Of a stretch of 64,000 nt of DNA, positions 26,961 through 35,645 are shown piece by piece. Each line of letters begins with the position of its first letter. Positions within the stretch are counted from its first letter, which is position 1. Made by a program: the position numbers and the translations under genes. The stretch spans positions 97,145 to 161,144 of the forward strand of contig RFFC02000016.1 of the NCBI GenBank assembly GCA_005518205.2, given 5' to 3'. The notes beneath the pieces are model-generated. The model made no database searches and was not told the origin of the DNA. It was given only the letters and a program-made list of their open reading frames with translations. This DNA is from Hormoscilla sp. GUM202 (GTDB lineage: Bacteria > Cyanobacteriota > Cyanobacteriia > Cyanobacteriales > Desertifilaceae).

Positions 26961-27586
26961 TCCTGAACAAGCTCTTGCTCTGGACTGAGCTGCTGTTCAT
27001 TGAGAACCACGAGTTGGACTGCATTGTACTTGCATAGCCACTCAACCAGTTCCCACCCAAATCGGCAGAGTCGATCTCGGTGGGCAACAACAAGCCGCTG
27101 GATATCCTGCCTGACAATTCGTTCCAGAATGGATTGAAATGGGTCTCCTTGGGTTTTTATGATAAGTAAAACTTATATATACGCCAAATAAGGGCTTTCA
27201 GCCTTTTTTATTGTCCTAAATTGTATCTCAGTATACAATTTACACTATAAACCCAGGAGAGCCATTGAAATTTCCGTCGAAAAAAATTAAGCCCTCCACC
27301 AATTTCCGAAATGAACTCCGCTTCTGGATAGTGTGCGCGCAGGTACGCAAGTTGTCGCTCAAGATCTTCACGTTGGGAATAACTTGACACCCTTGCATAG
27401 CAAACAGTTGTAGTTGGTAACTCGATTCCTGCAAATATGCGCAATTTCCCTTTTGAGGAAACGGCGCTGCCCACCTGGTGTCCTGTACGATTGGATTTTT
27501 TCTTCTCGCTCCCATCTTCTGAGGGACTCTGGATGTACTCCCAGAAGGTTAGCTGCCTGGGCTGGGGTATAATACTCATGTTTCAT
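26804..27586 (-). pseudogene. tnpA: tnpA serine recombinase of the IS607 element, broken by frameshift and MITE
   Basis: Starts MKHEYYTPAQAANLLGVHPE with the MerR-like HTH (SLRRWEREEKIQSYRTPGGQ). After a frameshift around 27430 the catalytic domain continues with VCYARVSSYSQREDLERQL (nucleophile Ser in VSS) and GGGLNFFRRKFQ, where a 123-bp MITE interrupts it. Past the MITE the frame resumes SILERIVRQDIQRLVVAHRD, RLCRFGWELVEWLC and VVLNEQQLSPEQELVQDML. With the MITE and one 8-bp duplication removed the codons join exactly (AAA TTT CAA TCC ATT CTG). The C-terminus overlaps the start of tnpB. Confidence 0.85.
27133..27271. mobile_element. 123-bp MITE with 8-bp target duplication
   Basis: The element is 27141-27263. 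It is flanked by ATTGAAAT at 27133-27140 and 27264-27271. Imperfect terminal inverted repeats: left GGGTCTCCTTGGGTTTTTA, right (reverse complement) GGCTCTCCTGGGTTTATAG. Internally AT-rich with a TAAATTGTAT / ATACAATTTA hairpin. It carries no gene and must have been mobilised by a transposase elsewhere; the 8-bp duplication limits the candidate families. Confidence 0.85.
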
Positions 27587-28211
27587 GTATAATTGAGTAA
27601 TGCTCGGTTTTTGTTAGATTACATTGGTTTGATTAGCTTTATATTTCTAACTCTAGCCACAACCAAACTCCGCTGTGTCTAGTAAACATACGGAAATTTT
27701 AAATATTTAGATTACATATAATGAGCCCGCTGGTACTGTTCTTTTGCCACCCAGGGAGATGTGTAAGTTTTTGGGCACTTAGTCACAACTCCCCGGACTT
27801 GGCTGTGGCTGTGGGAGTCAATAATGCTATCCGTTGGGGTGAAACCGATGGCGGTTCCAGTGTTTATGCCGTGGCCAGTAAGATGTTTCGCCTCACGTTC
27901 AAGCTCCCTTTAGTCGCCTCTATGTTTCTGCTGGTCTGGGTGGCGGACAATATCGTTCTGAAGCGGATATTGACAATGATGTTGATTCGGTTGGCTTGTT
28001 TGGCTCTGTGGCCGTGCAAGTGGTGCCACAGATGCATGCGATCGCCGAATGGACGGGTCAGGATTTGACAGTCGGAATATCCGTAGTCCCATTCCAGAAC
28101 CTGCCCCTGGTAATTACACCAGCTGTGACTGATATCACAGGTAATGCTGGTGATGGGAGTAGATTTATCTTAGGGATTGGCTACGGATTTTCTTTTTAAG
28201 CACAAACAACC

Positions 28212-30201
28212 ATGAAAATTGGTAAATGCATCAAGACTGGTAGGGTTGGCGATCGCGATTAACCTGATTGTCATCTCCATACCACCTGTTTATCCTCAAA
28301 GTGGCAATCAGTCCGATGTCACCGGTCCTAATCCCGTGGAAATTATCCCAGATATTCCCCAGCCCGAGGTAGAATAAATTCCCGTAGATAGCAACATTAG
28401 TAACGTAGCCGTCGATCGCGATACTTTTGACAATCGCTTTTCCAAAGCTGATTTCAATCAAGCTGTCGAGCAATTTGAACAGTTGCAAGCCTTCAGCTAT
28501 GCTCAACACTTTAATATCGAATACTTTGATTTTTTCAATGGACAAAGGTCTGCGTGCTTTTCCTATTGCTGCCCTCAACAATGGCGAACAGTTTCTGATT
28601 GAAAAGTATGCTGTGGGTTTGATTGTGCGATTTGTTCAGGTATAAGCTGTAAATCAGTGAAATCCTGGTTGGTTTCATTAGCCAACAACTGTGGTACTCA
28701 TGGGGGTCCAAATCCCCCCCTCCAGGTACGGGAGAGACTCCGGTCCTTAATGCTGCTGAGTGACATCACAGTGGTGTGAAGCAAGGACTTAAATGTAGGC
28801 AAGCTGGCAGCCTAAAGCCGGCAACGCCGCTTGGGAAGATGCTCATGGTTAGAATAAGCGAACCTATGTAAACCTCGTGACCACGAACCAGCGGAATAAG
28901 GCTATTTACGCTGGCCCAAAAGGGAAATGGTAGTTAGTATTAGTCTTGTTCAATGGCTAATATCGTACTCAAAGAACTCCCGGGGAAGAGTAGGGGCCTA
29001 AAAGCATCATAATGATACCATGGAACAAAGTAACCTTCAATATGCTGTCCGCCTGGAATGTCTTGAGGGTAGACAAGTTAGATGATAAGCGCAAGCTATT
29101 GAGGGAAGGATGTACTAAGAAGCTAAAGCTTGGAGTAATGTCCGGGATATGCTAACGTAGTACGGTGATAATAGGAAATAACCGGAACTAGTAGTCTTGA
29201 TTACGCCACGGCGACCAGCTTCCCAAAAGGAACTAGGTTATGGATTTCTGGTAAAACGGTCTTGTAAATTGGTGACACTTTTGGTTTGCCGGCAGCGCCA
29301 CTCACCAACCAGATTAGGGACGAAAGAACAGGTTAAGAGGCTAAACAGGGATAACCCTGATATAAGCTATCCATGACACGGACCTATTACCCAGTAGCCT
29401 CCTGCGATGAAAGTCGCAAGTCCGGTTTCGAAAGGGAGGATTGGGAGGCGACTCCCAGTTCGACCCCAGCCCCCAGTTTTAGCCTCACAGATACCCGTTA
29501 CCGTCCGCTCGAAAACCCACGCCTGCTGGCCTTTGGTGTCTCGGAAAGTACCCAGAGACAGACTCCATTACCTGCTGTGGCTGTGGAATTGCCCATATTA
29601 AGGGATATTTGAGGAGGAGAGCAATTTATCAATCAAGCAGCGACTTTGGCTAACTTTGAATTGCAAAACAGTGCCGAAAGCTATAGCATTATCCATGTGG
29701 CAACTCACGTAATTTCAACCGGGAAAAATTGGCAATTCTTACATTCAGTTTTGGAACGAAAAATTGAAGTTGGATCGACTCAGACAACTATCAGAAAAAT
29801 CTCAGTGGAGTGCATATCCAAAGGTAGAACTGCTGGTTCTGAGTGCCTGTAGAACGGCCCTAGGAGACGAACAAGCAGAATTGGGATTTGCCGGTTTAGC
29901 GTTACAAGCAGGCGTGAAGACAGCAATAGGCAGCCTTTGGTATGTCAGCGATCGGGGTTCCCTGGCACTGATGAGTGAATTTTATCATCAGTTGAGAACT
30001 GCTCCCCTGAAAACTGAGGCTTTGAGACAGGCCCAGTTGGCTATGCTGAAAGTGAAAGAACAAGTCCTCATTAAAGATGGACAGCTACAACTGCCCGATC
30101 GGGTTATCCCTATCCCAGAAGAAATTGCCAGTACCGGCCTGACTACTCTCTCTCATCCCTACTTTTGGTCCGCTTTCACCGTTATTGGCAATTGGAATTA
30201 A
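28212..30201 (+). pseudogene. CHAT-domain protease gene split by a group II intron
   Basis: Left part: weak N-terminal text (NPVEIIPDIPQPEVE, then FDNRFSKADFNQAVEQFEQL) and the start of the CHAT domain GLRAFPIAALNNGEQFLIEK ending YAVGLI at 28624. Right part from 29472: PSFSLTDTRYRPLENPRLLA, catalytic His in IIHVATH and, after a frameshift near 29740, the catalytic Cys in LLVLSACRTALGDEQAELGF, GSLWYVSDRGSLALMSEFYH and a typical end LSHPYFWSAFTVIGNWN. CHAT proteins are caspase-like peptidases fused to TPRs in cyanobacteria. There are also stops near 28376 and 29610. The TPR part normally found upstream is missing. Confidence 0.8.
28625..29471 (+). mobile_element. ORF-less group II intron, copy 1
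   Basis: Begins GTGCGA, the group II 5' consensus. A domain V hairpin is at 29395-29428 (AGCC, TGCGATGAAAGTCGCA, GGTT, with the AGC catalytic triad), followed by a domain VI-like helix (GGGAGG / CTCCC). No reverse-transcriptase frame is present, so it depends on a protein made elsewhere. The same 847 bases recur at 34567 with no difference that I can see. The 3' end is uncertain by a base or two; cutting at 29471 rejoins the CHAT frame. The 12 bases upstream read GTGGGTTTGATT. Confidence 0.85.
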
Positions 30202-30251
30202 AGGTCAGTTGTCAGTTGTTAGTTGTTACTGGAACCGCCGGGGAATGTCAA

Positions 30252-31175
30252 TTACTCTTCAGCATTACTCAACGGCGGAATTCCTGCTAAATCAAGGATT
30301 TGGGGAATCAAATCTTCTCGCCTGACTGCCATCAAGTGGACGCCTTGACATAACTGACGTGCTAGAAGCACTTGTTCTGCTGCAATTTTCATCCCTTCCT
30401 GTAGAGGATCTGCTGCTGCTGCTAAGCGGTCTATAATCTCATCAGGAATCTGCACGCCGGGAACTTTCCGATTGATGAATTTGGCGTTTTTCGCTGATTT
30501 TAGCAGAAATATTCCTGCCAGTATCGGTTTGTAAACTCCAGCGGCGATCTGATTCATAAACTTTTCTAAGCGATCGAAATCGGTAATCAGCTGGCTTTGG
30601 AAAAATTGGGCCCCCGCTGCTAACTTCTTTTCAAACCGACTCTGTAAACCCGACCAGCTTTTCAACTGTGGATCGACTGCTGCACCTGCAAATATGTCTA
30701 AAGCACCATCTGTCAGTGGCTTTTCATTGGCGTCTACGCCGTGATTGAGTTTATCAATCAGCTGGAGTAAGCGAACTGATTCTAGGTCAAATACTCCTTT
30801 AGCATCAGGATGATCTCCCGCCTTGACCGGGTCCCCAGTCAAGGCTAAAATGTTATGAATCCCCAAAGCATGTGCGCCCATGAGGTCAGCTTGCAAACCT
30901 ATGCGGTTGCGATCGCGACAAGCAACCTGGCATACTGGTTCAATTCCGGACTGCAATAAAATCACCGATGCTGCTAGGGGACACATCCGCAGCACGGCGC
31001 GACTGCCATCGGTAATATTGACTGCATGCACTCTACCCTCGAGCAGTTGCGCCATTTTCACCATATGTGCCGGATCCCCCCCTTTGGGTGGCGCTATCTC
31101 TGCGGTGATCAAAAATTCTCCAGTTGCAACTGCTGCACGAAAAGATGGTTTCAACTTGTGACTTAAATCGGTCAT
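30252..31175 (-). CDS. metF: Methylenetetrahydrofolate reductase
   Basis: Reduces 5,10-methylenetetrahydrofolate to 5-methyl-THF for methionine synthesis in the cytosol. 307 residues in a TIM-barrel: FLITAEIAPPKGGDPAHMVK (with the catalytic Glu in the AEI.PPKG strand), VHAVNITDGSRAVLRM, CRDRNRIGLQADLMGAHALG and NILALTGDPVKAGDHP are hallmark segments of the flavoprotein. The second half includes GAQFFQSQLITD and PILAGIFLLKS. It has the domain of cyanobacterial MetF-like proteins that are not fused to other domains. It lies 59 bases from the trpS stop, in the same direction, so co-transcription is possible. Confidence 0.88.
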   Translation of the reverse strand: MTDLSHKLKPSFRAAVATGEFLITAEIAPPKGGDPAHMVKMAQLLEGRVHAVNITDGSRAVLRMCPLAASVILLQSGIEPVCQVACRDRNRIGLQADLMGAHALGIHNILALTGDPVKAGDHPDAKGVFDLESVRLLQLIDKLNHGVDANEKPLTDGALDIFAGAAVDPQLKSWSGLQSRFEKKLAAGAQFFQSQLITDFDRLEKFMNQIAAGVYKPILAGIFLLKSAKNAKFINRKVPGVQIPDEIIDRLAAAADPLQEGMKIAAEQVLLARQLCQGVHLMAVRREDLIPQILDLAGIPPLSNAEE

Positions 31176-31234
31176 TCTGCTACTTTTTATATTTTCATCC
31201 TCAATGGTGGCAGCTAGACGGTGCTCTACATACT

Positions 31235-32242
31235 TTATAATGGTTGCGAGTAACCTAGGGCTGCTTTCACTTCGGCCAGGGTTTGGTTGGCGATCGCCTC
31301 TGCCTTTTGGCGTCCTTCTCGCAGCACTGACTCTAGATATCCCTTTGAGGCCATTATGCGATCGTATTTTTCTTGAATTGGCTGCAACGCCTGAATTACC
31401 GTCTCCGTCAGCAAGGGCTTAAACTGACCCCATCCCATATCAATACATTCTGCGGCGACATCTGACTTACTTTTTCCAGACAGCAGCATATAAAGTGTCA
31501 ACAGGTTATGACATTCTGGACGTTCCGGGTTGTCAAACTCCAAACCCCGCACCGGATCCGTCTTGCAGCGCTTAATCTTTTTGGCGATCGCCTCTTTTGG
31601 GTCTAGCAAGTTGATCCTACTTAGTTCTGAGGGGTCTGACTTGGACATTTTCTTCGTCCCATCTGTCAAACTCATCACCCTTGCCCCTTCTTTACGGATG
31701 AGCGGTTCTGGTAATTTCAAAATTGTCTGACCATTCCCAAACTGGTGGTTCAACCTGACCGCTATGTCCCGAGTCAGTTCCAGATGTTGCTTCTGATCCT
31801 CTCCCACTGGCACTTTATCCGCTTGGTACAGCAAGATATCCGCTGCCATCAGTACGGGATAGTCTAGCAACCCCGTGCCGACATTTTCCCCTTGCTTCAC
31901 TGCTTTTTCCTTAAACTGGATCATGTCTTGCAGCCAGTTTAGCGGTGTAATACAGTTTAGCAGCCAGGCGAGTTCGCTGTGAGCCGATATATGGGACTGG
32001 ACAAATATAGTACTATATGTTAAGTCTATGCCGCAAGCTAGATATAGCGCGGCTATAGTATAGCTATCAGCTGCTAGGGTCGCTGGGTTGTGAGGTACTG
32101 TAATCGCGTGTAAATCTACCACGCAGAAGTAATTTTCATATTGGTTCTGTCCTTCTACCCAGTTGCGAATGGCACCGATATAGTTACCCAGATGGAGATT
32201 GCCAGTTGGTTGTACCCCCGAAAGAATGCGTTGCTTACTCAT
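31235..32242 (-). CDS. trpS: Tryptophanyl-tRNA synthetase
   Basis: Charges tRNA-Trp. 335 residues, class I fold. HIGH-equivalent TGNLHLGNY at 13-21 (PTGNLHLGN), KMSKS at 198-202, dimer-interface and Trp pocket elements YLACGIDLTYSTIFVQSHI, MIQFKEKA and PVGEDQKQHLELTRDIA. Length is normal for the bacterial enzyme. Start MSKQRILSGVQPTG. Upstream lies a 390-base spacer with heptamer repeats; downstream the metF-like gene. Confidence 0.95.
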   Translation of the reverse strand: MSKQRILSGVQPTGNLHLGNYIGAIRNWVEGQNQYENYFCVVDLHAITVPHNPATLAADSYTIAALYLACGIDLTYSTIFVQSHISAHSELAWLLNCITPLNWLQDMIQFKEKAVKQGENVGTGLLDYPVLMAADILLYQADKVPVGEDQKQHLELTRDIAVRLNHQFGNGQTILKLPEPLIRKEGARVMSLTDGTKKMSKSDPSELSRINLLDPKEAIAKKIKRCKTDPVRGLEFDNPERPECHNLLTLYMLLSGKSKSDVAAECIDMGWGQFKPLLTETVIQALQPIQEKYDRIMASKGYLESVLREGRQKAEAIANQTLAEVKAALGYSQPL

Positions 32243-32436
32243 AAATAGTTCTTTGCGATCGTCAAGCTGCCTTTGTCCTACATTAACTATACTTGTAATA
32301 CCCCAGCCGATCTGAGATGCTTACCCTACTCCCCAGCTTTTTTAACATGGCGTTGCACAACAACACCTCTGTATGTTGACATTCACCATACAGAGTGACC
32401 GACTCGGGTGAATGAATGTCAGTATTTGTGTTAAGA

Positions 32437-32500
32437 TAGCCATTAGCCATTAGCCATTAGCTATTAGCCATTAGCTATTAACCATTAGCCATTAGCCATC
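32437..32500. repeat. Heptamer repeat (TTAGCCA)n
   Basis: About nine units of a 7-bp repeat, mainly TTAGCCA with TTAGCTA variants. It sits between trpS and the small split gene. No gene in 32243-32636. Confidence 0.75.
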
Positions 32501-32636
32501 ATCATGTCCTCAATGTGCAACGCCTTTAACATATCTTACTCTAGGTAGGGCAAATTTTAATTTTTTTGAAGTTATGTTAAGCTATAATACTTAGTATTGG
32601 CAGTCAATCAATAAATAAGCATATTTATCTAGACAA

Positions 32637-32774
32637 ATGAAACAAATTTTGTCTCTCGATTACGCGGCCCAGCTGCGAGCATGTGTGGAACGGGCCAGGG
32701 ATATCTCAGATGGGGCGAAAGCATCTGTAGAATTTGCGCAGCTGTGCGATCGCCTAGGGGCTAGTAACAGTTAC
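32637..32774 (+). pseudogene. 5' part of a small host gene interrupted by two insertions
   Basis: Starts MKQILSLDYAAQLRACVERA and runs to GASNSY, where the IS605-like element begins right after AGTTAC. The original gene can be rebuilt from 32637-32774, 34552-34566 and 35415-35645: 384 bases, 127 residues plus stop, in one frame. As it stands this piece reads four codons into the element (CAA AAT TAT, then TAA) giving a 49-residue peptide. Product is helical; function unknown. Confidence 0.65.
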
Positions 32775-32789
32775 CAAAATTATTAATAT

Positions 32790-32823
32790 TTCTGGGCAAA
32801 TCTTAGGTTTTTGCCCAGAAATA
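32790..32823. promoter_or_regulatory. Left-end hairpin of the IS605-like element
   Basis: TATTTCTGGGCAAA and TTTTGCCCAGAAATA form a near-perfect stem with a 7- to 8-base loop, 15 bases inside the left boundary. Confidence 0.65.
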
Positions 32824-33041
32824 TGGGTGTAGTCTTGCACCAGTTGGTAGACGGGGCTCCTCGCGTGGGACCAGAAACCCGATAACTCCTTGAAACTGGG
32901 TTTCTTTTGGAGTCGTTCGCGATCGATAAATCCATGACTACACCCCAGAACACACCCCAGAAATAGATGTAATTTTTCAGATTTTAATGGGTATAATAAG
33001 AATGGTAAGGTATTTGACTGCCTGGGAGAGCGTGAAATAAG

Positions 33042-34541
33042 ATGAGTACAGTGACCTATACTAAAGGTTTACCTACTCCAGCAGAGGAACTAAACGAACT
33101 CGGATTTACTCAGTTCGAGATGTTCCTGAATGCTTATGCTCCTATTTATCGTCCTGCTGTATGCGAAACGGTAAATCATTTGCTGTCTGGAGAAACCTTT
33201 AATAAATCTCAGTGGAATACACATTTGCAGCAGATATATCGAATTAATAAGCGCCACGCTAATGGTGTCATTGCAGACGCTCTCGGTAAAGTTTCTTCAG
33301 CAAAGGAAAGCAGACAGAATCATATCAAACAACTGCAAGGTAAGCTGAAATCGACTCAAGAATGGATTCGCAAAGCTGAGAGGAAATTAAAATTAGCCAG
33401 AAAGTTCTACAGTCAGAAAAACTGGCAGCATTCTCCTGCTGGTTGTATATTCCCGATCGCCAGTTCGGTGCAGTACCGCGATACTAATTGGCAGCACTTA
33501 CGTTTTCAAATTCACCAAAAGAAGCGGAAAGCATGTCTCTACGAGCGAAAAATCAGCTATCTAAAATTAAAGCCTATTAGAGTTAAAGTACCGCACAGTC
33601 AGTGTTTCGTGGTTGGCAGCAAGGCGGAAAAATGGGGGAATCAGGTTTGTCAATGGGACGGCGTAACCATTAAATTTAGGGTGCCTGCCTGTTTAGAAGA
33701 TCGGTTCGGCGAGTACGTGACAACTAGACTGGGCGGATACGATCGTAAGATAAACAGACTACCCTCAAGAGGAGCAAAAAGTTGGCATTTTTACCTGAAG
33801 AATCGCAAGTGGAATATAGCTGTACAATTTACGCCAACGCAGCCCTCGCGAGTATCAAGGCATTCATCTGAGGGCTGCATCGGGATTGACATGAACCCAG
33901 GCTCAATCGGATGGGCGTATGTCGATCCGGATGGTAATTTGAAAGCTAAAGGTCAGATCCCGATGCAAATGGGAATACCCAAGGGTCAGCAGGATGCTCA
34001 GATTGCTGATGCTTGTTTGCAGTTGGCAACTCTTGCTAATTTAATGGAATGTCCAATCGTCTGTGAGGATCTGGACTTTTCTCGGAAAAAGGAACATCTT
34101 AAAGAATGTGGAAGCAAATATGCTCGAATATTGTCTGGTTGGGCTTATGCTCGTTTTTATGAATTACTTGAAAGTATTCTCAGCAACAGAGGAATTGATT
34201 TACTAAAAGTAAATCCTGCTTACACTAGCTTGATTGGCTTAGTAAAATATGTTCGCCAGTATGGATTAGCTAGCGATGAGGCGGCAGCTCTTGTTGTAGC
34301 TCGACGAAGAATGAAATTGAAGGAATTAATCCCAAGCTCCATAACCGCCTATCTTGACGTGAAGTCCGGAAAGCACGTATGGAGCCTCTGGTATCAACTG
34401 AATAAATTACTAAAGTCTTGCAATAGATGGAAGAATCGACATTCTTTCTATAGTGTCTCTAACTGGGGACTAGAGGTCAAGGAAATGGTGGCTCCTGCTT
34501 GCGGGAGAAGCCAGACCAAGCGCAAGCGCACTTCTAGTTAA
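33042..34541 (+). CDS. TnpB-related RuvC-fold protein
   Basis: 499 residues. The C-terminal half has the RuvC triad: D283 (CIGIDMNPGSIGWAYVD), E342 (PIVCEDLDF) and D412 (GLASDEAAALVVA). The zinc ribbon that normally lies between the last two motifs of TnpB is missing; the segment reads VNPAYTSLIGLVKYVRQ. This matches the TnpB-related accessory class of IS200/IS605 genes rather than classical TnpB. The N-terminal half is basic and helical (IKQLQGKLKSTQEW, RKAERKLKLARKF), apt for nucleic-acid binding. ATG at 33042 follows GGGAGAG. The gene is complete and all acidic residues are kept. RNA-guided nicking or cutting is plausible by analogy but unproven. Confidence 0.8.
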   Translation: MSTVTYTKGLPTPAEELNELGFTQFEMFLNAYAPIYRPAVCETVNHLLSGETFNKSQWNTHLQQIYRINKRHANGVIADALGKVSSAKESRQNHIKQLQGKLKSTQEWIRKAERKLKLARKFYSQKNWQHSPAGCIFPIASSVQYRDTNWQHLRFQIHQKKRKACLYERKISYLKLKPIRVKVPHSQCFVVGSKAEKWGNQVCQWDGVTIKFRVPACLEDRFGEYVTTRLGGYDRKINRLPSRGAKSWHFYLKNRKWNIAVQFTPTQPSRVSRHSSEGCIGIDMNPGSIGWAYVDPDGNLKAKGQIPMQMGIPKGQQDAQIADACLQLATLANLMECPIVCEDLDFSRKKEHLKECGSKYARILSGWAYARFYELLESILSNRGIDLLKVNPAYTSLIGLVKYVRQYGLASDEAAALVVARRRMKLKELIPSSITAYLDVKSGKHVWSLWYQLNKLLKSCNRWKNRHSFYSVSNWGLEVKEMVAPACGRSQTKRKRTSS

Positions 34542-34551
34542 GCGAAGTTAC
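34440..34551 (+). ncRNA. Possible right-end (omega-type) RNA of the TnpB-related gene
   Basis: The last 100 bases of the gene and the right end hold two hairpins: GGCTCCTGC / GCGGGAGAAGCC at about 34491-34513 and CTTCTAGTTAAGCGAAG at 34531-34547. In TnpB systems the guide RNA scaffold overlaps this position. The boundary and any guide segment (which would read into 34552 onward) are inference. Confidence 0.3.
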
Positions 34552-34566
34552 ACCGTGGACTTGGGT

Positions 34567-35414
34567 GTGCGATTTGTTCAGGTATAAGCTGTAAATCAGT
34601 GAAATCCTGGTTGGTTTCATTAGCCAACAACTGTGGTACTCATGGGGGTCCAAATCCCCCCCTCCAGGTACGGGAGAGACTCCGGTCCTTAATGCTGCTG
34701 AGTGACATCACAGTGGTGTGAAGCAAGGACTTAAATGTAGGCAAGCTGGCAGCCTAAAGCCGGCAACGCCGCTTGGGAAGATGCTCATGGTTAGAATAAG
34801 CGAACCTATGTAAACCTCGTGACCACGAACCAGCGGAATAAGGCTATTTACGCTGGCCCAAAAGGGAAATGGTAGTTAGTATTAGTCTTGTTCAATGGCT
34901 AATATCGTACTCAAAGAACTCCCGGGGAAGAGTAGGGGCCTAAAAGCATCATAATGATACCATGGAACAAAGTAACCTTCAATATGCTGTCCGCCTGGAA
35001 TGTCTTGAGGGTAGACAAGTTAGATGATAAGCGCAAGCTATTGAGGGAAGGATGTACTAAGAAGCTAAAGCTTGGAGTAATGTCCGGGATATGCTAACGT
35101 AGTACGGTGATAATAGGAAATAACCGGAACTAGTAGTCTTGATTACGCCACGGCGACCAGCTTCCCAAAAGGAACTAGGTTATGGATTTCTGGTAAAACG
35201 GTCTTGTAAATTGGTGACACTTTTGGTTTGCCGGCAGCGCCACTCACCAACCAGATTAGGGACGAAAGAACAGGTTAAGAGGCTAAACAGGGATAACCCT
35301 GATATAAGCTATCCATGACACGGACCTATTACCCAGTAGCCTCCTGCGATGAAAGTCGCAAGTCCGGTTTCGAAAGGGAGGATTGGGAGGCGACTCCCAG
35401 TTCGACCCCAGCCC
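34567..35414 (+). mobile_element. ORF-less group II intron, copy 2
   Basis: Same sequence as 28625-29471 by eye across its whole length, at a constant offset of 5942. Starts GTGCGA, domain V near 35337-35370. The 12 bases upstream, GTGGACTTGGGT, share GTGG-nn-TTG-nn-T with copy 1, as expected if both are bound by the same exon-binding sites. Removing 34567-35414 rejoins the small host gene in frame (848 bases, one more than fits copy 1). Confidence 0.85.
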
Positions 35415-35645
35415 AAAGCATGGCTTATGGCGGCTTGCCTAGATATGCAGAGATTTTTAGAAGCGGCAGAGAACCCCCAAGCAGCAGATTTGCTGGAGAT
35501 TCTCTGGAATGAATTCGTGGCGGCCAACCGGTCAGCCACGTTTTGGCAGCAAATCTGCGATGTAGAAAAGGAGCTATCAGAAAGGATGGCTCAAACTAAT
35601 GTACAATTAAAGCAGGAGTACTTGCGGTTGATTCAAGAGCAATAG
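35415..35645 (+). pseudogene. 3' part of the interrupted small host gene
   Basis: Reads KAWLMAACLDMQRFLEAAEN, PQAADLLEILWNEFVAANRS and VEKELSERMAQTNVQ to TAG at 35643-35645. An internal ATG at 35427 could give a 72-residue peptide, but the natural start is at 32637. Helical, Leu/Glu-rich; unknown family. If the intron still splices, the element upstream would still block the gene. Confidence 0.65.

Larger units (their letters stand above)
25641..27781 (-). mobile_element. IS607-family element, decayed, with an internal MITE
   Basis: Holds a serine-recombinase tnpA and a tnpB in the tnpA-then-tnpB order of IS607, both on the minus strand and both frameshifted. The bounds given are the points where the interrupted host gene stops and resumes; true ends lie at or just inside them. 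IS607 makes no target duplication and has no terminal repeats, so exact ends cannot be read. Confidence 0.7.
25503..28199 (+). pseudogene. Outer-membrane-type protein gene split by IS607
   Basis: Left part at about 25503-25640 reads SLDVGVNVLDLIGETGQDG then RISFKLHRQL; right part from about 27782 reads NSPDLAVAVGVNNAIRWGET and, after a frameshift near 27910, SAGLGGGQYRSEADIDND, EWTGQDLTVGIS and FILGIGYGFSF to the stop at 28199. Together they look like one beta-barrel or beta-rich surface protein as found beside CHAT genes in cyanobacteria; the terminal Phe fits an outer-membrane barrel. Everything between the two parts is the IS607 element. The 5' start is not identified. Dead gene. Confidence 0.55.
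32775..34551 (+). mobile_element. IS605-like element carrying a TnpB-related gene, no TnpA
   Basis: Bounded by AGTTAC at both sides (32769-32774 and 34546-34551), consistent with the TTAC-type targets of the IS200/IS605 group. Near the left end is a strong hairpin TTTCTGGGCAAA / TTTTGCCCAGAAA (32790-32823), as expected for a subterminal recognition hairpin; near the right end GGCTCC / GGGAG and CTTC / GAAG hairpins follow or overlap the gene end. There is no Y1 transposase, so it would be moved in trans. It also contains an AGAAACCC-type repeat at 32873-32921. Confidence 0.7.

Noticed and set aside
27721..28068. 115-codon gene of its own
   Set aside because: It reads into the wrong frame after about 60 codons; the beta-barrel text continues in another frame, so it is part of a pseudogene.
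33042..34541. Cas12k or other CRISPR effector
   Set aside because: Length and motif spacing fit TnpB-related proteins, there is no CRISPR array and no Tn7-like gene nearby.
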